48,169 bases of DNA, taken from Sedimenticola sp. GTDB taxonomy: Bacteria > Pseudomonadota > Gammaproteobacteria > Chromatiales > Chromatiaceae. Under the pieces are notes generated by a model. It had not been told where the DNA came from. It saw nothing but the letters and a program-made list of their open reading frames with translations, and did not search any database. This document shows positions 10,262 to 20,604 of this stretch, piece by piece (within the stretch, counting starts at the first letter, position 1; each line of letters opens with the position of its first letter). A program made the translations under genes and the position numbers. The stretch spans positions 1 through 48,169 of the forward strand of contig JALVNE010000054.1 of NCBI GenBank assembly GCA_027026755.1, written 5' to 3'.

Positions 10262-10683
10262 CCCGGGTCGATTTCTATGTGCTGCAGCCGGGCAGCCGGG
10301 GCAACCGTTACACCCTGGCCGTGCGCCTCGCCGAGAAGGCCTGGAATGCCGGGCACCGCGTCCTCATCGCCACAGCCTCCAGTGAAGAGCTGCGCCACAT
10401 GGACCGTTTGCTGTGGACTTTCCGCGACCAGAACTTCATCCCCCACGGCGTATTGGGAGAGGTGGATCCTTCCCTGAACCCGGTGTTGGTCACCGACCGC
10501 GAGGACCCCGGTGACGAGCACGATGTGCTCATCAACCTGCGCGCAGACATTCCCGACTTCTTCAGCCGTTTCGAGCGCGTGGCCGAATGCGTGGACCAGG
10601 AACAGATCCAGCTGTGCCGGGATCACTATCGCTTCTACCAGGACTGTGGCTACCAGCTGAACACGCACAAGATCAGCAACTGA
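10258..10683 (+). CDS. holC: DNA polymerase III subunit chi
   Basis: This 141-residue protein starts MTRVDFYVLQ. It has the chi-family features: a VDFYVL-type opening beta strand, RLAEKAWNAGHRVLIAT, LLWTFRDQNFIPHG, and a C-terminal HYRFYQDCGYQL. Chi binds psi and SSB and links the clamp loader to single-stranded DNA. Its position directly after pepA with a four-base overlap is the classical gammaproteobacterial pepA-holC arrangement. The next gene is convergent, only 13 bp away. Confidence 0.95.
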   Translation: MTRVDFYVLQPGSRGNRYTLAVRLAEKAWNAGHRVLIATASSEELRHMDRLLWTFRDQNFIPHGVLGEVDPSLNPVLVTDREDPGDEHDVLINLRADIPDFFSRFERVAECVDQEQIQLCRDHYRFYQDCGYQLNTHKISN

Positions 10684-10696
10684 GGCCCCCACCCCG

Positions 10697-11797
10697 TCAG
10701 CCGCTTTCCGTCAGGTATTCATCCCGGAAACGGTTGGCAATATCACGAAAATCGTTTTCCCGGGCAAGGAAGGCATCCAGCACCTGGGGATCGAAATGGG
10801 CGCCACGCTCTCCCCGCAGTATCTGCGTCGCCTTTTCGTGAGTGTACGCAGGTTTATACACTCGGCGGGATATCAGAGCGTCATAGACGTCGGCAACAGC
10901 CATGAGGCGTCCCGACAATGGGATCTCGTCTCCCTTCAGACCTTCCGGATAGCCCTTTCCGTCCCATCGCTCATGATGGGTGTAAACGATTTCCTTGGCG
11001 GTTTCGAGAAAATCACAGTTACCCAGGTCTTCCTCCACTCTTTCGATGGCGATCTTGCCATACACGGCGTGACGCTTCATCTCTTCCCATTCTTCTCCCT
11101 GAAGGGGACCGGGCTTGAGCAGAATATGGTCGGGTACGCCCACTTTGCCGATATCATGCAGGGGGGCCGACTTGAACAACAGGTCGATGTAGGCGTCATC
11201 CAGATGTTCCCGATATCCGGGTACCGCACGCAGGGTCTCGGCCAGGGTTTTCACATAGTGCTGGGTGCGATGAATATGCTGCCCCGTCTCGTTGTCCCGG
11301 GTTTCCGCCAGGGACGCCATGAGATGGATGGCCGCATCCTGGGTGCGGGCCAGCTCCGACGTGCGTTCGGCGACCCGCTGTTCCAGCAGCTCGTTCTGCT
11401 CCTGCAGCGAACAACGGGCCTTGGCCAGCGCGAGATGTGTCGCCACTCTGGCCAGGACGATGGGAGGGCTGATGGGCTTGATGATGTAATCCACCGCTCC
11501 CAGCTCGAGGCCGCGTATCTCATCATCCACCTCGCTCTTGACGGTCAGGAATATGATGGGTATGTTGCGCGTCCGTTCGTCTTCCTTGAGCCGGCGGCAG
11601 ACTTCATAGCCGTCCATGTCCGGCATCAGCACGTCGAGGAGGATGAGGTCGGGCGTCTGGTGATTCATGGCCAGTTCCAGGCCTTCCTTCCCCGACTTGG
11701 CGACAAAAGTTTGGTATTTCGTGCGTAGCAGTCCCACAAGGACATCAATATAGAAACGCTCGTCATCAATGATAAGAATTCTGGCTCGGTCATCCAC
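10697..11797 (-). CDS. Response regulator with HD-GYP c-di-GMP phosphodiesterase domain
   Basis: The 366-residue protein begins with a GTG codon ([13 protein letters not shown]). Residues ~5-125 form a receiver with phosphoacceptor Asp55 in LILLDVLMPD. A coiled linker (about 130-155) leads to an HD-GYP domain containing HDIGKVGVPDHIL and HHERWDGKGYPEGL, the metal-binding HD and GYP signatures. The predicted activity is cleavage of cyclic di-GMP. It overlaps the preceding hybrid kinase stop by eight bases, so it is likely the output of that kinase. Its 3' end nearly touches convergent holC. Confidence 0.93.
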   Translation of the reverse strand: MDDRARILIIDDERFYIDVLVGLLRTKYQTFVAKSGKEGLELAMNHQTPDLILLDVLMPDMDGYEVCRRLKEDERTRNIPIIFLTVKSEVDDEIRGLELGAVDYIIKPISPPIVLARVATHLALAKARCSLQEQNELLEQRVAERTSELARTQDAAIHLMASLAETRDNETGQHIHRTQHYVKTLAETLRAVPGYREHLDDAYIDLLFKSAPLHDIGKVGVPDHILLKPGPLQGEEWEEMKRHAVYGKIAIERVEEDLGNCDFLETAKEIVYTHHERWDGKGYPEGLKGDEIPLSGRLMAVADVYDALISRRVYKPAYTHEKATQILRGERGAHFDPQVLDAFLARENDFRDIANRFRDEYLTESG

Positions 11798-14700
11798 TAT
11801 CGCGCCCTCCAGCTTTCATCAGTTTCTCCAGTATCGTCTTCGCCCTGGCGAATTCATAACCTTTCAGTTCCTGCCTCAACTCTTCCAGCAGGCGCCTGTC
11901 GGCCTCGCCCAGGCCTGTAACATTCACCTGTTCCAGCTTGTCCAGCGCCTCCGGGCTGCCCTCATCCACCAGATGCAGCAACTCCTCGAACACCGCTTCG
12001 GCGGCCATTTTCCCGCCGCCCTGCGCCTCTACCTGTTCCGGCCCCGGCTCCTGCTGGCTGAGCAGACGGTGAAGGTCCGCGACAACCCAGGCAAAGTTGC
12101 GGCGAAACTCTTCCATCACGAAGCGCAGGCGTTCCTCGTCCTTGCTGACAAGCACCTGTTCCAGCGCCTCGGTGGCTCTTTCCAGTTTTCTGGCCCCAAT
12201 GGTAGCAGTTACGCCGTGAATGGTGTGCACCAAGCGGCGCGCAGATTCCATGTCGTTGTCCAGGAGCAGCTTTTCGAGTTCCCTTACCGTATCTTCGTGA
12301 TCATCGAGAAACTGCCGCAACAGCATGCGGAACAGCGAATAGTTCCCCCCCGTTCGCTTCAGCCCCCAGGGAACGTCCACATACTCCAACTGGAAGGTTG
12401 GCCCGGCTCGTTCCCCATCAACCGTTTGTACCTCATGAGTGTCATTCCGCAGCCATTTCGCCAGCGCTTCTTCCAGTCGCCCGGGGTCTATGGGCTTGCT
12501 GAGGTGATCGTTCATGCCCGCCCGCAGGGATTTTTCCCGATCACCGGAAAGGGCATGCGCCGTCATGGCAATGATGGGCAGATGCTTCAGACCACGATCG
12601 TTGCGGATGCGCCTGACCACTTCATAACCATCCATGTCAGGCATTTGTATGTCCATGAATACAAGGTCGAACTTCCTTTCCGACAGCATATCCAGGGCTT
12701 CCCTGCCGCTAGACGCCACCTGGACGGACAGACCAAACTGTTTCAGTATCTCTCTGGCCACCAGCTGATTGATGCGATTGTCTTCCACCAACAACACATC
12801 CCCTTTGAACCGCCTGTTGTCCGATGCCCGGTGTACACTGTCCTTTCCATTCGAATGCTTTCCATCCAGGACGGACAGGAGCTTCATTTTCAGCAGCCAG
12901 GGAATGACCGGTTTGTGCAGGTATCCGGCCACATCTGGCAACAGCAGCATTTCCTCTCCAACCCTCTGCAACACGAAAAGTCGCAAGCCCCGGCTGGTCA
13001 GCCTCCGCAGCTGTTCCTGCTGCATTTCCGTCAGCTCGGCCTTGCCGAAAATGGCGGTATCCGGCCATTTACCAGCTTCCTGCTCCGAGCGTTCCAAGGC
13101 CTCTTCCGGGTTGCTGAATGCCACGATCTCCATGCCAAAACCCTGGAGCATCTCCTGCAGAATCATACGCACACTGGCGCTGTTTTCCACGAGCACTGCC
13201 TTTCTGCCGGCAAGGGCCCTGTCTTCCTCTCTCTCTTCACCGGGGGCAATATCCAGGTTGAGAAAGAAGCGGAAGCAGCTGCCGTTCCCGGGCTGGCTCT
13301 GCACCTCGATGCTTCCCCCCATGAGTTCGACAAGAGTCTTGCTGATGGCCAGGCCCAGCCCGGTACCGCTGAAGCGCCGCTGGTAGGACTGATCCACCTG
13401 CGTGAAGGCATCGAACAGATAGGGCAAGTCTTCCTTGGCGATGCCCATGCCTGTGTCCCTCACCGAAAACATGAGGGTGGCTGTCGAGCCGGTTCTCGAG
13501 GTCAGGGCGATGTCCACCACGACCTCTCCCTCCTGGGTGAACTTGATAGCATTCTGCACCAGGTTGATCATGACCTGGGACAAGCGAAGTGCGTCTCCCA
13601 TATAGTGTTCCGGGATGCCGGGCTGAACGCGGAACAGCAATTCCAGATCCTTGTCCGCCGCTGCAACCGCGTTCAAAGTCCCCACCCGCTCCAGCACTTC
13701 CCAGATGGCAAACTCGGCATGCTCCAGTTCCAGCCTTCCGGCTTCGATACGCGACAGGTCCAGAATGTCGTTGATGATGTTCAGCAGGGTCCGCGCTGAA
13801 CTTTCCATGTGATTCAGGTAGTTTCTCTGGTCGGGATTCAGGGAAGTACGGCTGCACAGGTGCACCAGGCCAAGAATGGCGTTCATGGGCGTGCGTATCT
13901 CATGACTCATATTGGCAAGGAAACGGCTCTTGAAGGCATTGGCCTTTTCCGCTTCAGCCTTGGCCCTGGCCAGCTCTTTTTCCACGCGCAGCCTGTCCGT
14001 GAGGTTGAAGAACATGCCAAGATTGACGGTTCGTCCTCCCAGTTCTATGGGAATGGCGGACATCAGGCCGGCAATGATATTGCCGCCATCGGTCCGCAGG
14101 TGGACGGGAAAACGTTCCACCCGGCCTTCCTCGTTCAGGATTCGCAGGATGTCCCGGCGTTCTTCCTCGCTGGCATAGAACTCGTTCATGTTTCTGCCCA
14201 CCATGTCTTCCCGGTCGTTTTCCACTTCCCGGGCCGCCTGGGAATTCGCCAGCACCAGGGTGCCATCTGTCTCCGCCACGACGACGGGAATGGGCAAGGC
14301 CTGGAGAATACGGGTGAGCTGCATCTCGCTCTTTTGCAGCCGATCCTTTTGCGCCCGCATCTGGTACATCCAGATCAGTATCAACAGCAACAGCACCAGA
14401 CCCGCTGCAATCACCCGCCACAACAACTGGTAATCGACCTGCACCTCATAATCCACCCGCATCCATTTCTTTCGTATGGCCATGCGCTGCTCGTCATTGA
14501 TGCTGGCCAGCAGTTTGTCCAGTATGGTCACCAACTCCGGCCAATCCTTGCGCACTCCCATGCTCAAATTCATGTTATAGGGGGTGGGCGCCGCCACCTT
14601 GATGTTTTTCAGCCCATGCTGTTGCAGCAAGGTACTGCCCGTGGCCAGATTGCCCACAAAGGCATCCACCTGGCCAACAGCCAGCTTGTTCAGCGCGGAC

Positions 14701-16643
14701 AGGCTGTTCCCGCTCACCGTAAAGTCGATCCGCGGGTATCTGTCGCGCAGGATTTCCTGCATGGAAGAGGCATCTTCCACGATGACCTTTTGGCCTTCCA
14801 GATCCGCCAGTCCTGTCAGCAAAGGCGCATCCTTGCGCGTGAAAACCACCACGGGAAATCGCAGATAAGGCTGCGTGAACTTGAGGAATTTCCGGCCCGA
14901 TGCCGAGGCCGTCACCGCTGGCAGCAAGTCGATCTGTCCTGCTTCCACCTGCTGCCTCGCCTCCGCCCAGGAGGGCATGGGGCGTATTTGGGCTTGAACA
15001 CCCAGCCAGGACGTCAGCAGGGACAGGTAGTCGGACGCCAGGCCTCGGTAGGCGCCATTCCCCTGCAGATATTCCACCGGCGGCCAGGCCGGATTTACGC
15101 CCACCCGGATCTTGGGGTGCTCAGCCAACCATCGTTGATCCTCCAGGGACAGATAGACGCGCTCGATGCTCCTGCCCGTCCCCGGATCGGGAACCCATTT
15201 CGCGACCATGCGGCGCTGTTCCTCCAAGGGAATGGCATCCAAAGTTTTTTGCAGAATGCTGGCCAGCAGAGGATATTTCCTGGAAACGCCCATGCGCAAA
15301 TTGGTGTTCCCCCGAAACAGTTCCCGGACACGCACCAGACGCATGTCCGGAATGGCGTGTTCCTCCAGCAACCAGGCCAGGACATCCTGGTTGTCCAGCA
15401 CCGCGTCGGCTTCACCCCTGTGAACTTTTTCCAGCCCCTGCAGCAGGTTGTCCACATCGACCTGGACAAAACCGGGAAAACGTCTTCTCAGGTATTCCGT
15501 GACGCTGTATCCCTTCACTATGGCAACCCGCTTGTCGGCCAGATCCTCCAGTTTGTCGATCCTGTTGTCGCCTCTTTTGACGACAATGGCCGCCGGAGAG
15601 GAATAATACGGCTGGGTAAAAAGAAATCCCTTGCGCCGGCTGGGCGTGACCACCATGGTACAGGCAAGATACCATTCCCCTTCGCGCACCCTGTCCATCA
15701 CTTCCAGCCAGGGCCGGTCCGTGAATACCTGAAAGTGCACACCCAGCATTTTTTCCATTTTGCGCAGGTATTCCGCCGCCACCCCCTGGTGCTTCCCGGT
15801 TTCATCAGTGAAGTCGAAGGGTGGCCAGTCGGATTCCCCACCCACAGGTATCACGGGATGCTGCTTCAGCCAGTTTGTTTCTTCTTCGGTCAGGCGGGGA
15901 ACCCTGGTATCGGAAGAGGCCCAGCCCAGCCCCGTCCAGCGCTCGGAGATGAGCATACGTTCCTTGGAGGTAATGCGGGACAACCCCTGATTGATGAGAT
16001 CCAGAAGCTCTTGCCTGCCTTTTGTCACCGCAGCCCCGTAGGACTTCTCATACAGCGGCGGTTCCAGACGCCGCAAAGCTACACGGGCGCCATGTTTGAG
16101 ATAGCTGTATTGCAGATAGATGGGCTGGGTGATGATGGCGTCCACGCTACCATCCGCTGCCGCGGCAAAGAGTTCCTCGTAGCCCGTATACAGCTTGAGC
16201 GGAATGTCGGGGTAACGGCTGCGCAAAAAGTCTTCATGATAGCTGCCAGCGGTTACGCCAATGGCAATTCCCTCGAGATCCTCCAGGTCATGAACGGCCG
16301 ACAGGGAATTCCTCACATAGACATAATAAGCCGCCTTGAGCACGGGCAGGGAAAAATCGAGAAACTCTTTGCGCCGGGAATTGGGAAAAAGACCCGCCAG
16401 TATGTCTGCCCGCCCTTCCCGGATCAGCGCCTGCGCTTCCTTGTTGTAGGCACCCACAAATTCGACGGCGATACCGGTTTTCTGGGACCAGAGCTTCCAC
16501 AGGTCGATGAACAGTCCGTCGGGTTGTCCCTGCTCATTGCGGAATTGCAGGGGAGCGCTGTCCAGACGATAGACAACGGTGAGCGATCGGCCGTCAAGAC
16601 CCTCCTCCCCCCGGGAAACACCCAGGTGACACAACAGGAACAA
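11790..16643 (-). CDS. Hybrid sensor kinase with three periplasmic solute-binding domains (BvgS/EvgS-like)
   Basis: At least 1617 residues, numbered from a TTG at 16643. Three SBP_bac_3 (Venus-flytrap) domains lie at about 20-240, 265-487 and 510-730. They are followed by one transmembrane helix (742-761), PAS (773-885), HisKA with [10 protein letters not shown] (His914), HATPase ([20 protein letters not shown]), a degenerate receiver (1147-1260) without a phosphoacceptor Asp, an intact receiver (1282-1400, Asp1331 in [13 protein letters not shown]) and an HPt domain ([12 protein letters not shown]). BvgS and EvgS have two flytrap domains. The start is unclear: in-frame sequence upstream of the TTG continues the signal-peptide-like stretch [17 protein letters not shown] but has no ATG, GTG or TTG. 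A good GGGAGGGG lies seven bases before an ATC at 16685. Its likely partner is the overlapping HD-GYP gene. Confidence 0.9.
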   Translation of the reverse strand: MFLLCHLGVSRGEEGLDGRSLTVVYRLDSAPLQFRNEQGQPDGLFIDLWKLWSQKTGIAVEFVGAYNKEAQALIREGRADILAGLFPNSRRKEFLDFSLPVLKAAYYVYVRNSLSAVHDLEDLEGIAIGVTAGSYHEDFLRSRYPDIPLKLYTGYEELFAAAADGSVDAIITQPIYLQYSYLKHGARVALRRLEPPLYEKSYGAAVTKGRQELLDLINQGLSRITSKERMLISERWTGLGWASSDTRVPRLTEEETNWLKQHPVIPVGGESDWPPFDFTDETGKHQGVAAEYLRKMEKMLGVHFQVFTDRPWLEVMDRVREGEWYLACTMVVTPSRRKGFLFTQPYYSSPAAIVVKRGDNRIDKLEDLADKRVAIVKGYSVTEYLRRRFPGFVQVDVDNLLQGLEKVHRGEADAVLDNQDVLAWLLEEHAIPDMRLVRVRELFRGNTNLRMGVSRKYPLLASILQKTLDAIPLEEQRRMVAKWVPDPGTGRSIERVYLSLEDQRWLAEHPKIRVGVNPAWPPVEYLQGNGAYRGLASDYLSLLTSWLGVQAQIRPMPSWAEARQQVEAGQIDLLPAVTASASGRKFLKFTQPYLRFPVVVFTRKDAPLLTGLADLEGQKVIVEDASSMQEILRDRYPRIDFTVSGNSLSALNKLAVGQVDAFVGNLATGSTLLQQHGLKNIKVAAPTPYNMNLSMGVRKDWPELVTILDKLLASINDEQRMAIRKKWMRVDYEVQVDYQLLWRVIAAGLVLLLLILIWMYQMRAQKDRLQKSEMQLTRILQALPIPVVVAETDGTLVLANSQAAREVENDREDMVGRNMNEFYASEEERRDILRILNEEGRVERFPVHLRTDGGNIIAGLMSAIPIELGGRTVNLGMFFNLTDRLRVEKELARAKAEAEKANAFKSRFLANMSHEIRTPMNAILGLVHLCSRTSLNPDQRNYLNHMESSARTLLNIINDILDLSRIEAGRLELEHAEFAIWEVLERVGTLNAVAAADKDLELLFRVQPGIPEHYMGDALRLSQVMINLVQNAIKFTQEGEVVVDIALTSRTGSTATLMFSVRDTGMGIAKEDLPYLFDAFTQVDQSYQRRFSGTGLGLAISKTLVELMGGSIEVQSQPGNGSCFRFFLNLDIAPGEEREEDRALAGRKAVLVENSASVRMILQEMLQGFGMEIVAFSNPEEALERSEQEAGKWPDTAIFGKAELTEMQQEQLRRLTSRGLRLFVLQRVGEEMLLLPDVAGYLHKPVIPWLLKMKLLSVLDGKHSNGKDSVHRASDNRRFKGDVLLVEDNRINQLVAREILKQFGLSVQVASSGREALDMLSERKFDLVFMDIQMPDMDGYEVVRRIRNDRGLKHLPIIAMTAHALSGDREKSLRAGMNDHLSKPIDPGRLEEALAKWLRNDTHEVQTVDGERAGPTFQLEYVDVPWGLKRTGGNYSLFRMLLRQFLDDHEDTVRELEKLLLDNDMESARRLVHTIHGVTATIGARKLERATEALEQVLVSKDEERLRFVMEEFRRNFAWVVADLHRLLSQQEPGPEQVEAQGGGKMAAEAVFEELLHLVDEGSPEALDKLEQVNVTGLGEADRRLLEELRQELKGYEFARAKTILEKLMKAGGRDSG

Positions 16644-16744
16644 CGCCCAAATGACGAGTACCGGCTTGAATCCGGAAACCGCGATAGTCTGTCCCCTCCC
16701 TGTGGCCTTCTCACCAGAGTGTAACCGATGAGAACCGGGACGCC

Positions 16745-16766
16745 AAAAAACGGGGCCGAAGCCCCG
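16745..16766 (-). terminator. Intrinsic terminator after pnp
   Basis: On the minus strand CGGGGC-TTCG-GCCCCG (16766-16751) forms a stable hairpin with a UUCG tetraloop, followed directly by six T residues (16750-16745). It lies 30 bp after the pnp stop and ends the rpsO-pnp unit. Confidence 0.93.
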
Positions 16767-16795
16767 TCATTCAGGTGTCGCCGGAAAAACGAAGA

Positions 16796-18889
16796 TTACT
16801 CGTCTTCCCCCACGGCTTTCATGCTCAGGCGGATGCGGCCCTGCTTGTCCACCTCAAGAACCTTGACCTTGACGATATCGCCCTCCGACAGCTTGTCACT
16901 GACCTTCTCGACCCGCTCATCACTGATCTGGGAGATATGCACCAAACCGTCCTTGCCAGGCAGGATGGTGACGAAAGCGCCGAAATCCATGAGCTTGGCC
17001 ACCTTGCCTTCATAGACAGCGCCGACTTCCACATCCGCGGTAATCAGCTCCACGCGCTTGCGGGCCAACTCACCTGCTGCCTTGTCAACGGAGAAGATCT
17101 TCACCAGACCACTGTCGTCCAGATCCACGGTGGCGCCGGTTTCTTCGGTGATGGAACGGATGGTGGCGCCGCCCTTGCCAATGACGTCACGAATCTTGTC
17201 CGGGTGGATGCGGAAAGAAATGATGCGCGGCGCGTGCTCGGACATCTCCTGACGTGGTGCATTGATGGCCTTGTTCATCTCGCCGAGGATGTACATACGG
17301 CCATCCTTTGCCTGGGTCAGGGCGATATCCATGATCTCGCGGGTGATACCCTGGATCTTGATGTCCATCTGCAGGGCATTGATACCGTTCTCGGTACCGG
17401 CCACCTTGAAGTCCATGTCGCCCAGGTGATCCTCGTCACCCAGGATATCCGTGAGCACGGCAAAATCATCGCCTTCCTTGATCAGGCCCATGGCCACGCC
17501 AGCCACCGGCGCCTTCACGGGCACACCAGCATCCATCAAGGACAGGCTGGTGCCGCATACGGAAGCCATGGAGGAGGAACCGTTGGATTCGGTGATCTCG
17601 GACACCACGCGGATGGAATAGGGGAACTCCTCCAGGGTGGGCATCACCGCCAGCACGCCCCGCTTGGCCAGACGGCCATGACCGATCTCGCGGCGCTTGG
17701 GACTGCCCACCCGGCCCGTCTCGCCCACGCAGAAGGGCGGGAAGTTGTAATGCAGCATGAAAGGCTCGCGGTAGGAACGGTCCAGGGCATCCACGATCTG
17801 TGCATCGCGCTCGGTGCCCAGGGTGGTGATGACCAGGGCCTGGGTTTCACCCCGGGTGAACAGGGCGGAACCATGAGTGCGCGGCAGCACGCCGGTCTTG
17901 ATGCTGATATTGCGCACGGTCTTGGTGTCCCGGCCATCTATACGCGGCTCGCCAGCCAGGATACGACCGCGCACGGTCTTCTTCTTGAGCTTGTCCAGAG
18001 CGGCGGCCACCTGCTCCTCGCCCCACTGGGGTTCCTCACCGGAACACAGGGCCTCGATGGTGGCGGCCTTGACCTCGTCCAGTTTGGCGTAACGCGCCAT
18101 CTTGTCCACGATGGTATAGGCTTCGCCGATACCAGCACCAGCAATCTCCGCGACCTTGTCCGCCAGGGCGCTGTCTTCCTCGGGGACGCTATACTCCATG
18201 GTGGGCTTGCCCACTTCCGCGGCCAGTTCCTTGATGGCCTGGATGGCCACTTGCATCTGCTCGTGACCGAACAGCACGGCGCCCAGCATCACTTCCTCGG
18301 ACAGCTCGCGGGCCTCGGATTCGACCATCAGCACGGCCTGATCCGTGCCTGCAACCACGAGATCCAGATCCGTCACCTCGCTCAGGCCGGTACCCGGCGG
18401 ATTGAGCAGATACTCCCCATTCTTGTAGCCCACGCGGGCCGCGCCTATGGGCCCCTGGAACGGCAGCCCGGAAATGGCCAGAGCCGCGCTGGTGCCGATG
18501 AGAGAGGGGATTTCCGGATCCACATAGGGATTGTGGGACATCACCGTGCAGATGACCTGCACCTCGTTGGTGAAGCCCTTGGGAAACAGGGGACGGATGG
18601 GGCGGTCGATGAGTCGCGCCACCAGGATCTCCTTCTCGGAAGGACGCCCCTCGCGACGGAAGAAACCTCCGGGAATCTTGCCCGCGGCATAGGTCTTTTC
18701 CTGGTAATCGACAGTCAGGGGGAAGAAGTCACGGCCTTCCATAGCCTGCTTGGCGCCCACCACGGTGCACAGCACCACAGTGTCTCCCATGTTGATCATT
18801 ACCGCGCCGTCCGCCTGACGGGCGACTTCCCCGGTTTCCAGCGTCACTTTGTGATCGCCGAACTGGAACTCTTTCTTGATTGCAGTCAC
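16796..18889 (-). CDS. pnp: Polyribonucleotide nucleotidyltransferase (PNPase)
   Basis: This 697-residue 3'-5' phosphorolytic exoribonuclease starts at a GTG codon (18889), preceded by an AAGGAAA ribosome site. It contains two RNase PH-like domains: the first includes [14 protein letters not shown]; the second carries [23 protein letters not shown] and later [11 protein letters not shown] domain ([19 protein letters not shown]) and an S1 domain ([18 protein letters not shown]) complete the C-terminus. It is full length. It follows rpsO by 23 bp, the usual pairing. Confidence 0.97.
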   Translation of the reverse strand: MTAIKKEFQFGDHKVTLETGEVARQADGAVMINMGDTVVLCTVVGAKQAMEGRDFFPLTVDYQEKTYAAGKIPGGFFRREGRPSEKEILVARLIDRPIRPLFPKGFTNEVQVICTVMSHNPYVDPEIPSLIGTSAALAISGLPFQGPIGAARVGYKNGEYLLNPPGTGLSEVTDLDLVVAGTDQAVLMVESEARELSEEVMLGAVLFGHEQMQVAIQAIKELAAEVGKPTMEYSVPEEDSALADKVAEIAGAGIGEAYTIVDKMARYAKLDEVKAATIEALCSGEEPQWGEEQVAAALDKLKKKTVRGRILAGEPRIDGRDTKTVRNISIKTGVLPRTHGSALFTRGETQALVITTLGTERDAQIVDALDRSYREPFMLHYNFPPFCVGETGRVGSPKRREIGHGRLAKRGVLAVMPTLEEFPYSIRVVSEITESNGSSSMASVCGTSLSLMDAGVPVKAPVAGVAMGLIKEGDDFAVLTDILGDEDHLGDMDFKVAGTENGINALQMDIKIQGITREIMDIALTQAKDGRMYILGEMNKAINAPRQEMSEHAPRIISFRIHPDKIRDVIGKGGATIRSITEETGATVDLDDSGLVKIFSVDKAAGELARKRVELITADVEVGAVYEGKVAKLMDFGAFVTILPGKDGLVHISQISDERVEKVSDKLSEGDIVKVKVLEVDKQGRIRLSMKAVGEDE

Positions 18890-18912
18890 TTGAGGGTTTC
18901 CTTCACTTGAGA

Positions 18913-19182
18913 TTAACGACGCAGGCCCAGGCGCTTGATCAGTTCACGATAGCGCTCGACATCCTTGCTCTTGAGATAGTCGAGGAGCTTGCGGCGGGAG
19001 TTGACCATGCGGATCAGGCCCTGACGGGAATGATGATCCTTCTTGTGCTCCTTGAAATGGGGCGTCAGGTCGTTGATGCGCCAGGTCAGCAGGGCGACCT
19101 GCACTTCGGTAGAGCCGGTATCGTTGGGGCCCCTGCCGTATTCTTCCACGATTTGCTTCTTGATCTCTGCACTCATTGCCAT
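18913..19182 (-). CDS. rpsO: 30S ribosomal protein S15
   Basis: The 89-residue version starts [16 protein letters not shown] and contains the S15 core [25 protein letters not shown] and RRKLLDYLK, ending [13 protein letters not shown]. The ATG at 19182 has a GGAG eight bases upstream and gives the standard S15 length; an ATG at 19176 is possible. S15 binds 16S rRNA early in 30S assembly and in E. coli represses its own translation. It is co-transcribed with pnp. Confidence 0.96.
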   Translation of the reverse strand: MAMSAEIKKQIVEEYGRGPNDTGSTEVQVALLTWRINDLTPHFKEHKKDHHSRQGLIRMVNSRRKLLDYLKSKDVERYRELIKRLGLRR

Positions 19183-19269
19183 GATGTTTTCTCCAGTAGA
19201 AATATTCGCCTGCGACATGCAGCGTTCCGTCCGACAATGAGTTCAGGCGGAACTGGCGATACACAATAA

Positions 19270-19292
19270 AGCTGAAAACTACATTTTCAGCT
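19270..19292 (-). terminator. Weak intrinsic terminator after truB
   Basis: On the minus strand AGCTGAAAA-TGTAG-TTTTCAGCT forms a 9-bp, AT-rich stem followed by TTATTGTG. It sits between the truB stop and rpsO. It could stop some transcription, or act as an RNA-processing hairpin; the short interrupted T run suggests incomplete termination. Confidence 0.5.
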
Positions 19293-19319
19293 ACGACAAA
19301 AAAAGCGATTATCCTATAT

Positions 19320-20246
19320 TCAGCCCAGGTTCGCCAACATTCGGCGCGGCGCAACCAGGCCATCCTCATCGATCTCACCAGCGCCGATGAACTCACCATC
19401 CACGCCATAGATGCGCACCCAGCCCTCGGTGGGCGCCTTGGACACCCGCACGGCCTGACCCTGCTTGATGTAAAAGCTGCTGTCCGCGCCCAGGTGCACG
19501 GCGGGCCAGTGCGCCAGACCGGCCTCTATGGGCAGCAGCAGGTTGTCCAGCCCCTGCATGCCCTCGTCCTCCAGAGCCTGTTGCAGTTGCTCCATGGTCA
19601 CCATGCCATCTTCCCTGAACGGACCGACCTGGGTGCGGCGCAGCCGGCTCACATGAGCCCCCACACCCAGGGCCTTGCCAATGTCCTCGGCCAGGGTGCG
19701 CACATAAGTGCCTTTTGAACAATGCACGTCCAGATCGAATTCGGGGCTTTCGAAGCCTGTCAATTGCAGGTCGAAAACGGTGACGCGGCGCGCCTCGCGC
19801 TCCACTTCCAGGCCCTGGCGGGCCAGCTCGTAGAGCCGCTGCCCCCTGTGCTTGACGGCGGAATACATGGGCGGCAGCTGTTCGATCTCGCCGGTGAACT
19901 GGGGCAGCAGCGCCAGCACATCCGCTTCCGTGATGTGATCGGCAGGACAGCTTGCGATGACCTCCCCCTCGGCATCGGCGGTGCTGGTGGTCTGGCCCAG
20001 CTTCACCCGCACCTGGTAACGCTTGTCCGCATCCAGCAGAAAAGCGGAGATCTTGGTGGCATTGCCGAAACACAAGGGCAGCATGCCCGTCGCCAGGGGA
20101 TCCAGGCTGCCGGTATGCCCGGCCTTTTGCGCCTTGTACAAATGCTTCACTTCCTGCAGGGCGGCATTGGAGGTCAGGCCCAGGGGCTTGTCCAGGAGCA
20201 GGATGCCGCTGATGTTGCGCCCACGGCGGCGACGGCGTTTACCCAT
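19320..20246 (-). CDS. truB: tRNA pseudouridine(55) synthase
   Basis: The 308-residue enzyme starts at MGKRRRRRGRNISGILLLDK; the frame extends upstream, but this start fits the family and overlaps the end of rbfA by eight bases. The catalytic motif GHTGSLDPLATGMLPLC contains the active-site Asp. TruB makes pseudouridine 55 in the T-loop of tRNAs and acts as a tRNA chaperone. KGTYVRTLAEDIGKALG and a C-terminal PUA-like region are present. It is the last gene of the rimP-nusA-infB-rbfA-truB series. Confidence 0.96.
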   Translation of the reverse strand: MGKRRRRRGRNISGILLLDKPLGLTSNAALQEVKHLYKAQKAGHTGSLDPLATGMLPLCFGNATKISAFLLDADKRYQVRVKLGQTTSTADAEGEVIASCPADHITEADVLALLPQFTGEIEQLPPMYSAVKHRGQRLYELARQGLEVEREARRVTVFDLQLTGFESPEFDLDVHCSKGTYVRTLAEDIGKALGVGAHVSRLRRTQVGPFREDGMVTMEQLQQALEDEGMQGLDNLLLPIEAGLAHWPAVHLGADSSFYIKQGQAVRVSKAPTEGWVRIYGVDGEFIGAGEIDEDGLVAPRRMLANLG

Positions 20247-20604
20247 CGTCTTCTCCGCTGTCATTGGCCACGGCCTTTTCGATGAGGGCTTCCAGACGCT
20301 GCCCTTCCTCGATGGAGCTGTCATAGACGAATTTCAGTTCGGGCACCGTGCGCAGTTTCATCACCTGTCCCAGCTGGCGGCGCAGAAAACCTGCCGCCTT
20401 GCCCAGTTGGCCGGTGAAGAATTCGGCCTCGGACTTGTCCAGCACGGTGAAATACACCTTGGCATGGGACAGATCCCGGGTCACGCGCACTTCCTGCACC
20501 GTCACCTCGGACAGGCGTGGGTCCTTCACGACATCCCGCAGCAACAGGGCCAGCTCCCGTTGCATCTGGGAGCCGATACGATCGGCGCGGTTGAACTCCT
20601 TCAT
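20239..20604 (-). CDS. rbfA: 30S ribosome-binding factor A
   Basis: The 121-residue protein has a KH-like fold typical of RbfA: an opening NRADRIGSQMQRELALLL, then VKDPRLSEVTVQEVRVTRDLSHAKVYFTV and LRTVPELKFVYD. It helps mature the 5' end of 16S rRNA during 30S assembly and cold adaptation. Its ATG overlaps the infB stop by one base (TAATG) and its end overlaps truB, implying translational coupling. A short acidic tail (GEDDG) ends the protein. Confidence 0.96.
   Translation of the reverse strand: MKEFNRADRIGSQMQRELALLLRDVVKDPRLSEVTVQEVRVTRDLSHAKVYFTVLDKSEAEFFTGQLGKAAGFLRRQLGQVMKLRTVPELKFVYDSSIEEGQRLEALIEKAVANDSGEDDG

Noticed and set aside
11769-16724. Very long plus-strand frames (676 and 971 codons) opposite the hybrid kinase
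   Set aside because: The minus-strand protein has complete, ordered domains; the antisense frames are His/Gln-rich with no motif.
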